DNA from: DSNY01 sp016861185 | GTDB lineage: Bacteria; Pseudomonadota; Gammaproteobacteria; Burkholderiales; Burkholderiaceae_F | Reading direction: 5' to 3' | Assembly: GCA_030263275.1 (NCBI GenBank) | Contig: SZOR01000094.1 | Coordinates: forward strand, 1 to 16,075 | Length of the DNA stretch: 16,075 nt | Shown here: positions 1 to 13,292 of the stretch, one piece after another | How the letters are laid out: each line of letters starts with the position of its first letter | How positions within the stretch are numbered: the stretch's first letter is position 1 | The notes under the pieces: generated by a model | The model's input: only the letters and a program-made list of their open reading frames with translations | What the model was told of the DNA's origin: nothing | Database searches by the model: none | Position numbers and translations under genes: made by a program

Positions 1-100
1 GCTGATTGCCCCGATCGCCATGGAGGAAGGCCTGCGCTTTGCCATCCGCGAAGGCGGCCGTACCGTCGGCGCCGGCGTCGTGGCCAAAATCGTCGAGTAG
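1..100 (+). CDS. tuf: Elongation factor Tu, C-terminal end (partial, upstream copy)
   Basis: This is the last 32 codons of an EF-Tu gene cut by the window start; the reading frame begins at base 2 and ends with TAG at 98-100. The visible tail reads LIAPIAMEEGLRFAIREGGR and closes in VGAGVVAKIVE, the conserved domain III end of EF-Tu, the GTPase that carries aminoacyl-tRNA to the ribosomal A site. A second tuf gene starts at 15977 in the same orientation, so this chromosome carries two copies flanking the whole cluster. No terminator is seen between this stop and the tRNA 59 bases downstream, so tuf and trnW may share a transcript (inference). Confidence 0.96.
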   Translation, partial: LIAPIAMEEGLRFAIREGGRTVGAGVVAKIVE

Positions 101-159
101 GTCGATTAGGAATTGCGCCGAAGCAAAGCGGTCTTGCGCGCGACGCTGATGGGTTACGC

Positions 160-235
160 AGGGGTATAGCTCAACTGGCAGAGCGTCGGTCTCCAAAACC
201 GAAGGTTGGGGGTTCGATTCCCTCTGCCCCTGCCA
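160..235 (+). tRNA. trnW: tRNA-Trp (anticodon CCA)
   Basis: A complete 76-base cloverleaf can be folded. The acceptor arm AGGGGTA pairs with TGCCCCT (one G-T wobble), the D arm contains the AGCTCAACTGGCAGAGC pattern, the anticodon loop CTCCAAA puts CCA at 193-195, and the T arm holds GGTTCGATTC. The discriminator base is G, as expected for tryptophan tRNA, and the 3' CCA is encoded at 233-235. The gene sits between tuf and secE, a standard place for trnW in many proteobacteria. It reads UGG codons during translation. Confidence 0.97.
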
Positions 236-236
236 A

Positions 237-255
237 CTCCGGCGATGCGCCGGGG
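237..255 (+). other. Short hairpin just after tRNA-Trp
   Basis: CCGGCG at 239-244 pairs with CGCCGG at 248-253 around a three-base loop. A T-G and a C-G pair extend the stem to 237 and 255. It begins two bases after the tRNA CCA end and has no T tract, so it does not look like a terminator. It could mark the processing boundary between the tRNA and the secE mRNA (inference). Confidence 0.5.
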
Positions 256-293
256 CCCGATGAACGAAGCGGCGGCGCGAAAGAAGGTCGTGG

Positions 294-674
294 ATGAACA
301 CTCAGAACGTCGAAACGGTCAATAGCAAGGCCGACCTGGTGCTGGTCAGCCTGGCGGTCGTCGCGGTCCTGGCAGGCGTGCTCGGCTTCAGCTTTCTGTC
401 GCAGCAGCCGCTGCTGACGCGCGTGGGCATCCTGATCGGCGGCGTCGCGCTCGGCGTGGCGATCGCGTGGTTTTCCGCGCCGGGCAAACGCTTCCTCGGC
501 TTTTCTCGCGAGTCGTACGACGAAACGCGCCGGGTGACCTGGCCCTCGCGCAAGGAGACGCTCAGCACGACCGGCATCGTCTTCGCGTTCGTGGTGCTCA
601 TGGCGCTGTTCCTGTTCGTGGTCGACAAGTCGCTCGAATGGGTGCTGTACGACCTTTTGCTGCGGTGGAAGTGA
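294..674 (+). CDS. secE: Preprotein translocase subunit SecE
   Basis: The gene encodes a 126-residue inner-membrane protein that clamps SecY in the SecYEG protein-export channel. Three hydrophobic segments are visible at about residues 14-35, 42-62 and 94-115, the three-helix form seen in E. coli (127 residues) rather than the single-helix form of many other bacteria. Between the second and third segments lies the conserved amphipathic stretch ending ETRRVTWPSRKETL (about residues 77-90), the hallmark of the family. The ATG at 294 follows AAGAAGG at 281-287 with good spacing. The stop overlaps the nusG start as TGATG, so the two are probably translationally coupled. This is the only membrane protein in the window. 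Confidence 0.96.
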   Translation: MNTQNVETVNSKADLVLVSLAVVAVLAGVLGFSFLSQQPLLTRVGILIGGVALGVAIAWFSAPGKRFLGFSRESYDETRRVTWPSRKETLSTTGIVFAFVVLMALFLFVVDKSLEWVLYDLLLRWK

Positions 675-1246
675 TGACCGAGGAAACGATGACCGAAGCC
701 GCCAAGAGCACGGGAACCAAGCGCTGGTACGTGGTCCACGCCTATTCGGGCATGGAAAAGAGCGTGGCCAAGGCCCTGCAGGAGCGCATCAACCGTGCCG
801 GCCTGCAGGCGCACTTCGGCAAGATCCTCGTGCCGACCGAGGAGGTGGTCGAGGTCAAGGGCGGCAAGAAGGCGATCACCGAGCGCCGCCTGTATTCGGG
901 CTACGTGCTGGTCGAGATGGAGATGACCGACGACGCGTGGCATCTGGTCAAGAGCACGCCGAAGGTCACCGGCTTTCTCGGCGGATCGGCGAACAAGCCG
1001 TCGCCGCTGTCGCAGAAGGAGGTCGACGAGATCCTGCAGCGGATGCAGGAGGGCTACGAGAAGCCGCGGCCGAAAGTGCTGTTCGAGGTCGGCGAGATGG
1101 TGCGCGTGAAGGAGGGTCCGTTCACCGACTTCAACGGCAACGTCGAGGAAGTGAACTACGACAAGAACCGCGTGCGCGTGTCGGTCACGATCTTCGGCCG
1201 ATCGACGCCGGTGGATCTCGAGTTCGGACAGGTCGAGAAGGTGTAG
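674..1246 (+). CDS. nusG: Transcription termination/antitermination factor NusG
   Basis: NusG binds the RNA polymerase clamp, suppresses pausing, and links polymerase to Rho or to ribosomal protein S10. The 190-residue product shows the NGN domain starting at KRWYVVHAYSGMEKS (residue 16 on) with the ILVPTEEVVEVKGGKK and GYVLVEMEMTDDAW blocks. The C-terminal KOW domain runs from about residue 137 and contains VRVKEGPFTDFNGNVEEV. The start is uncertain. ATG 674 overlaps the secE stop as TGATG, typical of coupling, but its purine-rich GGAAG is only two bases away. A second in-frame ATG at 689 has GAGGA at 680-684 and would give 185 residues, the usual length of betaproteobacterial NusG. The protein is otherwise complete. 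Confidence 0.95.
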   Translation: MTEETMTEAAKSTGTKRWYVVHAYSGMEKSVAKALQERINRAGLQAHFGKILVPTEEVVEVKGGKKAITERRLYSGYVLVEMEMTDDAWHLVKSTPKVTGFLGGSANKPSPLSQKEVDEILQRMQEGYEKPRPKVLFEVGEMVRVKEGPFTDFNGNVEEVNYDKNRVRVSVTIFGRSTPVDLEFGQVEKV

Positions 1247-1333
1247 CGCCGTTCGAAAGCGCCACATCCCCTGCGCAGGGAGGCGCGCAGCGACTGATGT
1301 GCGAAGCGCGCGTCCGGAACGTTTTGGTAAGAC

Positions 1334-1367
1334 GCTTTGTGAGCCGGCGATATGGCTCACGTGAAGT
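1334..1367 (+). promoter_or_regulatory. Hairpin in the nusG-rplK spacer, possible rplK leader element
   Basis: In the 181-base spacer, GTGAGCC at 1339-1345 pairs perfectly with GGCTCAC at 1354-1360 around an eight-base loop. After a two-base bulge (1361-1362) the helix continues with CTTT 1335-1338 against GAAG 1363-1366, closed by a G-T pair. No T tract follows, so it is not a terminator. In E. coli, L1 represses the rplK-rplA mRNA by binding a stem with an asymmetric bulge in this leader. The position and shape here suit that role, but I cannot match the sequence to an L1 site. The spacer also holds two small perfect palindromes, at 1269-1280 and 1398-1407. No convincing promoter was found. 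Confidence 0.4.
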
Positions 1368-1427
1368 ACCCACGGGGAGCGCCGGTAGAGCGATCGAAAG
1401 CGCGCTTGAACCCGAAAGGAAGCTGAT

Positions 1428-1859
1428 ATGGCAAAGAAGATCGTCGGCTTTATCAAGCTGCAGGTGCCGGCGGGTAAAGCCAATCCGTCGCCGCCGATCG
1501 GACCGGCGCTGGGCCAGCGCGGCCTAAACATCATGGAGTTCTGCAAGGCGTTCAATGCGCAGACGCAGGGCATGGAGCCCGGGCTGCCGATCCCAGTGGT
1601 GATCACTGCGTTCGCCGACAAGAGCTTCACCTTTGTGATGAAGACGCCGCCGGCGACCGTGCTGATCAAGAAGGCGGCGAAGATCGAGAAGGGCTCGTCG
1701 AAGCCGCATACCGACAAGGTCGGCAAGATCACGCGCGCGCAGGCGGAGGAAATCGCCAAGACGAAGATGCCCGACCTCACCGCGGCCGACATCGATGCAG
1801 CCGTGCGCACGATCGCGGGCTCGGCCCGTTCGATGGGCATCACCGTGGAGGGTCTGTAA
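1428..1859 (+). CDS. rplK: 50S ribosomal protein L11
   Basis: L11 binds the GTPase-associated centre of 23S rRNA, and is needed for RelA activation during amino-acid starvation. The 143-residue product matches the family length (142 in E. coli). The N-terminal domain begins MAKKIVGFIKLQVPAGKANP and contains the proline-rich PSPPIGPALGQRGLNIMEFC block that contacts release factors and the thiopeptide site. The rRNA-binding C-terminal domain ends in VRTIAGSARSMGITVEGL. The start ATG follows AAGGA at 1416-1420 with seven bases between. The stop codon directly abuts the rplA start. Confidence 0.98.
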   Translation: MAKKIVGFIKLQVPAGKANPSPPIGPALGQRGLNIMEFCKAFNAQTQGMEPGLPIPVVITAFADKSFTFVMKTPPATVLIKKAAKIEKGSSKPHTDKVGKITRAQAEEIAKTKMPDLTAADIDAAVRTIAGSARSMGITVEGL

Positions 1860-2555
1860 ATGGCACGCCTGTCGAAACGCACGAAGGCGATCCGCGCCAA
1901 GGTCGAGCCGAACAAGACCTATCCGGTCGGCGATGCGCTGAGCCTGATCAAGCAGACGGCCACCGCCAAGTTCGACGAGTCGGTCGACGTCGCGGTCGTG
2001 CTTGGCATCGATGCGAAGAAGTCCGACCAGGCCGTGCGCGGTTCGGTCGTGCTGCCGGCCGGCACGGGTAAGACGGTGCGCGTGGCGGTGTTCACGCAGG
2101 GCGCGAAGGCCGACGAGGCGAAAGCGGCCGGCGCCGACATCGTCGGCTTCGAGGACCTCGCGGCCAAGGTCAAGGAAGGTTTCATGGACTTCGACGTCGT
2201 GATCGCCACGCCGGACGCGATGCGAATCGTCGGCCAGCTCGGCCAGATCCTCGGCCCGCGCGGGCTGATGCCGAATCCGAAGGTCGGCACGGTGACGGCG
2301 GACGTCGCCGGTGCGGTGAGGAACGCGAAGGCCGGCCAAGTACAGTTCCGCACCGACAAGGCGGGCATCGTCCATTGCACGATCGGTCGCGCATCGTTCG
2401 ACGCCGACCGGCTGAGAACGAATCTCGCCGCGCTGATCGATGCACTGAACAAGGCCAAACCGGCCTCGGTGAAGGGCATCTTCCTGCGCAAGATCTCCAT
2501 TTCATCGACGATGGGGATCGGCGTGCGCGTTGATGCCGCAAGCCTGAACGCATAG
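1860..2555 (+). CDS. rplA: 50S ribosomal protein L1
   Basis: L1 forms the mobile stalk at the ribosomal E site that helps move deacylated tRNA out; in E. coli it also represses its own operon by binding the mRNA leader. The 231-residue protein has the expected length and the family signature around residues 135-150, LGPRGLMPNPKVGTVT, plus the SISSTMGIGVRVD ending. The ATG begins immediately after the rplK TAA, with GGAGGG at 1847-1852 inside the end of rplK as its ribosome binding site, so rplK and rplA form a tight two-gene unit. A 394-base non-coding stretch follows. Confidence 0.98.
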   Translation: MARLSKRTKAIRAKVEPNKTYPVGDALSLIKQTATAKFDESVDVAVVLGIDAKKSDQAVRGSVVLPAGTGKTVRVAVFTQGAKADEAKAAGADIVGFEDLAAKVKEGFMDFDVVIATPDAMRIVGQLGQILGPRGLMPNPKVGTVTADVAGAVRNAKAGQVQFRTDKAGIVHCTIGRASFDADRLRTNLAALIDALNKAKPASVKGIFLRKISISSTMGIGVRVDAASLNA

Positions 2556-2568
2556 TTCGAGGGATTTC

Positions 2569-2608
2569 GGCCCGGCCGCGACCGGGCCAGGGTTCCAGCG
2601 ATGGAACC
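2569..2608 (+). promoter_or_regulatory. Two tandem hairpins after rplA
   Basis: Fourteen bases after the rplA stop, GGCCCGG (2569-2575) pairs with CCGGGCC (2582-2588). Two bases later GGTTCCA (2591-2597) pairs with TGGAACC (2602-2608) around the four-base loop GCGA, a GNRA-type tetraloop. No T run follows either stem, so a Rho-independent terminator is unlikely. They may protect the rplKA mRNA 3' end or be the first part of the rplJ leader RNA (inference). Confidence 0.45.
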
Positions 2609-2673
2609 GCAAGAGCTTTGGGCCGCAGCGAAGCGGGCGACCGTGCCGCTGCTGCTGTCAAAGACCGCTGGAC

Positions 2674-2733
2674 GGAGGTTCGACGTCGTGCGCCGGGCGT
2701 CGAGCGAAAGCGCCGATGCGAACCTCCTTTAAT
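2674..2733 (+). promoter_or_regulatory. Long bulged hairpin in the rplJ leader, possible attenuator or L10 target
   Basis: GGAGGTTCG (2674-2682) pairs perfectly with CGAACCTCC (2719-2727). After a one-base bulge the helix continues as CGTCG 2684-2688 against CGATG 2714-2718. After another bulge comes GCGC 2690-2693 against GCGC 2710-2713, giving 18 pairs and a 16-base loop. TTTAAT follows directly. In E. coli the L10-(L12)4 complex binds a structured leader in this spacer to repress rplJ and rplL. This is the most stable structure in the spacer and so the best candidate part of such a control element. The short T run would also allow weak termination. Which role it has cannot be told from sequence alone. 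Confidence 0.5.
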
Positions 2734-2839
2734 GCTTGTACGCGCGCTGCCTGCTTTCGCTTGTCGTTCCGCAGGCGGCGCTCAACGGGCGAGCTCCAGC
2801 GCAGACGGCGCACCCGAAGGGAGCAATTGCGTTGTGAAG

Positions 2840-2880
2840 CGCATCTCGATGCGTGAACAACTCGAAGGTCTCTCGCATCG
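2840..2880 (+). promoter_or_regulatory. Mutually exclusive pairings in the rplJ leader
   Basis: The segment CGATGCG at 2847-2853 can pair two ways: its ATGCG part with CGCAT at 2840-2844 in a small hairpin, or the whole segment with CGCATCG at 2874-2880 across a 20-base loop. Only one can form at a time. Such competition is a feature of leader RNAs that switch state, but short complementary words also arise by chance in GC-rich DNA. Confidence 0.35.
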
Positions 2881-2882
2881 GT

Positions 2883-2921
2883 CGCCGGTTCAGCAACCGG
2901 TGCCACGCGACGGCAACGTCG
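2883..2921 (+). promoter_or_regulatory. Paired hairpins upstream of the rplJ ribosome binding site
   Basis: CGCCGGTT (2883-2890) pairs with AACCGGTG (2895-2902), including one G-T pair, around a four-base loop. CGACG (2908-2912) then pairs with CGTCG (2917-2921) around GCAA, a GNRA tetraloop. The second stem ends 16 bases before the ribosome binding site GGAG at 2938-2941, a position where a bound protein or refolding could affect rplJ initiation. Confidence 0.45.
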
Positions 2922-2949
2922 GCGAGCACCTTTGAGTGGAGCCAGTACC

Positions 2950-3480
2950 GTGGGTCTCAATCGGCAAGAGAAAGCGGCAATGGTCGAGGAAGTCGGCGCG
3001 ATGGTGGCGACCGCCCAGTCGATCGTCGTCGCCGAGTACCGTGGTCTGGATGTGGAAGCGGTCACCAGGCTGCGCAAGGAAGCGCGCAAGCAGGGTGTCC
3101 AGTTGCGCGTGCTGAAGAACACGCTGGCGCGCCGCGCCATGGATGGCACGCCGTTTGCCGGTCTGGCCGACAAGCTCGTCGGACCGCTGGTATACGGCTT
3201 CTCCGCCGATCCGGTCGCGGCGGCGAAGGTGCTTTCGACCTTCGCGAAGGACAACGACAAGCTGGTCGTCAAGGCCGGCGCGATGCCCCATCACGTCATG
3301 GACGAGAAGGGCGTCAAGGCGCTGGCGTCGTTGCCGAGCCGCGAGGAACTGCTGGCGAAGCTGATGGCGACGATGCAGGCGCCGATCGGCCAGTTCGTCC
3401 GCACGCTCAACGAAGTGCCGGCCCGTTTCGTTCGCACGCTCGCCGCCGTGCGCGACGCGAAAGAGAAACAGGCCGCCTGA
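2950..3480 (+). CDS. rplJ: 50S ribosomal protein L10
   Basis: L10 anchors the L7/L12 dimers to 23S rRNA, forming the stalk that recruits translational GTPases; with L12 it represses its own mRNA in E. coli. I chose GTG 2950 as the start. It gives 176 residues beginning MGLNRQEKAAMVEEV, matching betaproteobacterial L10 proteins that begin M-x-LNRQ-K, and GGAG at 2938-2941 lies eight bases upstream. An in-frame TTG at 2932 would add six residues but overlaps that ribosome binding site. Conserved blocks include VVAEYRGLDVEAVTRLRK and LRVLKNTLARRA, with the helical C-terminal tail that carries L12. It is the only gene here that does not start with ATG. Confidence 0.95.
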   Translation: MGLNRQEKAAMVEEVGAMVATAQSIVVAEYRGLDVEAVTRLRKEARKQGVQLRVLKNTLARRAMDGTPFAGLADKLVGPLVYGFSADPVAAAKVLSTFAKDNDKLVVKAGAMPHHVMDEKGVKALASLPSREELLAKLMATMQAPIGQFVRTLNEVPARFVRTLAAVRDAKEKQAA

Positions 3481-3531
3481 TCCGCATCCGCATCACTGAA
3501 CCGAAATCACAACGCATTAGGAGTCTTTGAA

Positions 3532-3912
3532 ATGGCACTTTCGAATCAGGAAATCCTCGACGCGATCGCCGCGAAATCCGTCCTCGAGATCAGCGAGCTG
3601 ATCAAGATGATGGAGGAGAAGTTCGGCGTCTCCGCCGCCGCTGCCGCGGTTGCGGTCGCCGCGCCGGCCGCCGGCGCCGCCGCTCCGGCCGCCGAGGAGA
3701 AGACCGAGTTCACCGTCGTGCTGGCCGAAGCCGGCGCCAACAAGGTCAACGTGATCAAGGCCGTGCGCGAGCTGACCGGCCTCGGCCTGAAGGAGGCCAA
3801 GGATCTCGTCGACGGCGCACCCAAGCCCGTGAAGGAAGGCGTGAACAAGGCCGACGCCGAGGCCGCGAAGAAGAAGCTGGAAGAGGCCGGCGCCAAGGTG
3901 GAAGTGAAGTAA
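3532..3912 (+). CDS. rplL: 50S ribosomal protein L7/L12
   Basis: This acidic stalk protein occurs in several copies per ribosome and recruits and activates EF-G, EF-Tu and IF2. The 126-residue product shows the N-terminal dimerisation domain (about 1-33, EILDAIAAKSVLEISELIKM), then an alanine-, valine- and proline-rich hinge (about 34-55), then the C-terminal factor-binding domain with NKVNVIKAVRELTGLGLKEA and DLVDGAPKPVKEG. AGGAG at 3519-3523 gives a near-ideal ribosome binding site eight bases before ATG, in keeping with the high synthesis rate. The 51-base spacer after rplJ holds no evident structure. Confidence 0.98.
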   Translation: MALSNQEILDAIAAKSVLEISELIKMMEEKFGVSAAAAAVAVAAPAAGAAAPAAEEKTEFTVVLAEAGANKVNVIKAVRELTGLGLKEAKDLVDGAPKPVKEGVNKADAEAAKKKLEEAGAKVEVK

Positions 3913-3921
3913 CCCGGATCA

Positions 3922-3948
3922 GGTCGGTGCGCCGCGGGCGCACCGACC
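3922..3948 (+). promoter_or_regulatory. First hairpin of the rplL-rpoB spacer, attenuator candidate
   Basis: Eleven uninterrupted pairs form between 3922-3932 (GGTCGGTGCGC) and 3938-3948, with a five-base loop, starting nine bases after the rplL stop. The nearest T run (TTTT 3956-3959) is eight bases past the stem, too far for an efficient terminator. In E. coli a partial terminator after rplL lowers rpoBC transcription relative to the ribosomal genes. This hairpin or the one at 4028 could do the same. Confidence 0.55.
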
Positions 3949-3950
3949 CC

Positions 3951-3997
3951 GGAAGTTTTCGATTTGGGTCGCGAGCGTCCCCAAATCAAAGACTTCC
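3951..3997 (+). promoter_or_regulatory. Long near-perfect stem before rpoB, RNase III site candidate
   Basis: Bases 3951-3968 pair with 3980-3997 over 18 positions. GGAAGT pairs with ACTTCC and GATTTGGG with CCCAAATC, and the only flaws are one T-G wobble and one C-A mismatch (3960 against 3988); the loop is 11 bases. This AT-richer long duplex stands out from its surroundings. In E. coli, RNase III cuts a long stem in the same rplL-rpoB spacer, separating the ribosomal and polymerase messages. The match in place and form suggests the same use here, but it is an inference. Confidence 0.5.
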
Positions 3998-4027
3998 CTG
4001 ATGAACGGACAACTCGGAACGTCAACT

Positions 4028-4060
4028 GCCGTGCGGGCCGCTGCGCCCGTGCGGCTTTCT
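4028..4060 (+). terminator. Third hairpin of the rplL-rpoB spacer with TTTCT, weak terminator
   Basis: Bases 4028-4038 (GCCGTGCGGGC) pair with 4045-4055 over 11 positions including two adjacent T-G wobbles, with a six-base loop. TTTCT follows at once. This is the most terminator-like of the three stems in the spacer, but the short T run suggests partial read-through. That is needed, because no promoter for rpoB is apparent and its start lies 49 bases downstream. Confidence 0.45.
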
Positions 4061-4108
4061 GCGTCCCCGTCGTCCGCGCATCGCTGAGTTTCCTCGAACG
4101 GAGCGTCC

Positions 4109-8212
<4,104 letters not shown>

Positions 8213-8253
8213 TCCGCGTCCCCGGACGGACAAAGATTCACTGAGAGGAACGC

Positions 8254-12483
<4,230 letters not shown>

Positions 12484-12517
12484 GCTCCGCAGCCTCGCCA
12501 CGCGCCGCAACGAGCGC

Positions 12518-12548
12518 AAAGGACCGGCGTGATGCCGGTCCTTTGTCT
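12518..12548 (+). terminator. Rho-independent terminator after rpoC
   Basis: AAAGGACCGGC at 12518-12528 pairs perfectly with GCCGGTCCTTT at 12534-12544 around a five-base loop, 35 bases beyond the rpoC stop. The A tract on the left arm and T tract on the right arm are the standard intrinsic form, followed by GTCTC. This is the clearest terminator in the window and separates rpoBC from the str operon. Confidence 0.85.
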
Positions 12549-12578
12549 CGGTCCTCGACGTTCCGCCGGCCGCTCGCC

Positions 12579-12608
12579 TTGACAAGGCGGCGGGCGTCGA
12601 AGGAAAAT
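12579..12608 (+). promoter_or_regulatory. Sigma70-type promoter candidate for the str operon
   Basis: A perfect TTGACA at 12579-12584 is followed, 18 bases later, by GAAAAT at 12603-12608, which matches four of six positions of TATAAT. The predicted start near 12615 would give a leader of about 178 bases before rpsL. The -35 box sits inside a small inverted repeat, GCCTT-GAC-AAGGC (12576-12588). The location, between a strong terminator and an operon that needs its own promoter, supports the call. Confidence 0.6.
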
Positions 12609-12614
12609 CACCGG

Positions 12615-12792
12615 CTCTTCGGAGTCCGCCCGGACCCGGTGTTCTTTGAGGTCGCCTGCCCGCCCATGCGGGCGTGCAACCGTCCCGAAGGCACCGCTTC
12701 CGGTGCAAGTCCCGAAGACACCCGAACAGCATGGTTTCCCGCCCGGTGCGGGCGACTCGTATTTGACAGACCCAGACCAGGCGGACACCGCA
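12615..12792 (+). promoter_or_regulatory. Structured 5' leader of rpsL
   Basis: This stretch has no recognisable gene but contains three clear hairpins: GCCCGC/GCGGGC (12658-12673), GCACCG/CGGTGC around CTTC (12691-12706), and CCCGC/GCGGG (12738-12752). The second is flanked by an exact nine-base direct repeat GTCCCGAAG at 12682-12690 and 12709-12717. A second TTGACA at 12763-12768 has no usable -10 before the rpsL start. The ribosome binding site, GGCGGA at 12780-12785, is weak for so highly expressed a gene. The leader may control rpsL translation or mRNA stability. I know of no matching family. Confidence 0.45.
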
Positions 12793-13170
12793 ATGCCGAC
12801 CATCAATCAACTGGTTCGCAAACCGCGCGAATCGACGAGCGTCAAGAGCAAGAGCCCGGCGCTGAAGAACAGCCCGCAGAAGCGCGGCGTGTGCACACGC
12901 GTCTACACGACGACGCCGAAGAAGCCCAACTCGGCCTTGCGCAAGGTGGCGAAGGTGAGGCTGACCAACGGCTTCGAGGTGATTTCTTACATCGGCGGCG
13001 AAGGGCACAACCTGCAGGAGCACTCGGTCGTTCTGATCCGCGGCGGCCGGGTGAAGGACCTGCCGGGCGTGCGCTACCACATCGTGCGCGGTTCCCTCGA
13101 TACGCAAGGCGTGAAGGACCGCAAGCAGGCCCGTTCGAAGTACGGCGCCAAGCGCCCGAAAGCGAGTTAG
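12793..13170 (+). CDS. rpsL: 30S ribosomal protein S12
   Basis: S12 lies at the decoding centre and controls translational accuracy. The 125-residue protein starts MPTINQLVRKPREST and carries the conserved TTTPKKPNSALRKVAKVRL and RGGRVKDLPGVRYHIVRG blocks. K43 and K88, the usual sites of streptomycin-resistance substitutions, have the wild-type residue, so this protein looks streptomycin-sensitive. D89, the residue methylthiolated by RimO in E. coli, is present. The reading frame stays open upstream to about 12646, but homology and the ribosome binding site set ATG 12793 as the start. It is the first gene of the str operon with rpsG, fusA and tuf. Confidence 0.98.
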   Translation: MPTINQLVRKPRESTSVKSKSPALKNSPQKRGVCTRVYTTTPKKPNSALRKVAKVRLTNGFEVISYIGGEGHNLQEHSVVLIRGGRVKDLPGVRYHIVRGSLDTQGVKDRKQARSKYGAKRPKAS

Positions 13171-13185
13171 GCAACGTTCCATGTG

Positions 13186-13245
13186 CGGCCGGCGCGCCGG
13201 AGCGCGCGCGGCCGAGTAAGTCGCAGCCCGGCAGCATGGGGCTGC
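13186..13245 (+). promoter_or_regulatory. Hairpin-rich rpsL-rpsG spacer, possible S7 regulatory site
   Basis: CGGCC (13186-13190) pairs with GGCCG (13210-13214), and inside it GCGCGC 13192-13197 pairs with 13202-13207 around CGGA. A second stem, GCAGCCC 13223-13229 with GGGCTGC 13239-13245, follows. The rpsL-rpsG spacer is 122 bases. In E. coli, S7 binds this spacer and represses its own translation, so a structured element here is expected. The specific S7 recognition bases were not identified. Confidence 0.45.
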
Positions 13246-13292
13246 ATTCGTGGCCAGGCGCCACTTTCGACTGAAGACCGAGGAAGACTCCC

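Noticed and set aside
101..159. Possible promoter for tRNA-Trp (TTGCGC at 134-139)
   Set aside because: No -10 box is found at proper spacing. Co-transcription with tuf is simpler.
467..673. Extension of nusG upstream into secE
   Set aside because: The frame is open, but the extra residues have no NusG homology. The family starts close to KRWYVVHAYSG, and real starts exist at 674 and 689.
2732..2935. A 67-codon frame starting at ATG 2732 in the rplJ leader
   Set aside because: It has no ribosome binding site (the bases before it are pyrimidine-rich), no recognisable sequence, and runs across the leader stems. It is probably chance, although it overlaps the mini-frame stop as TAATG.
12763..12768. 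A second perfect TTGACA just before rpsL
   Set aside because: A -10 at the right spacing would fall at about 12786-12791, where no TATAAT-like sequence exists, and it would leave essentially no leader before the ATG at 12793.
12646..12792. N-terminal extension of rpsL
   Set aside because: The frame is open, but S12 proteins start at MPTINQL. The region is better explained as a structured leader.
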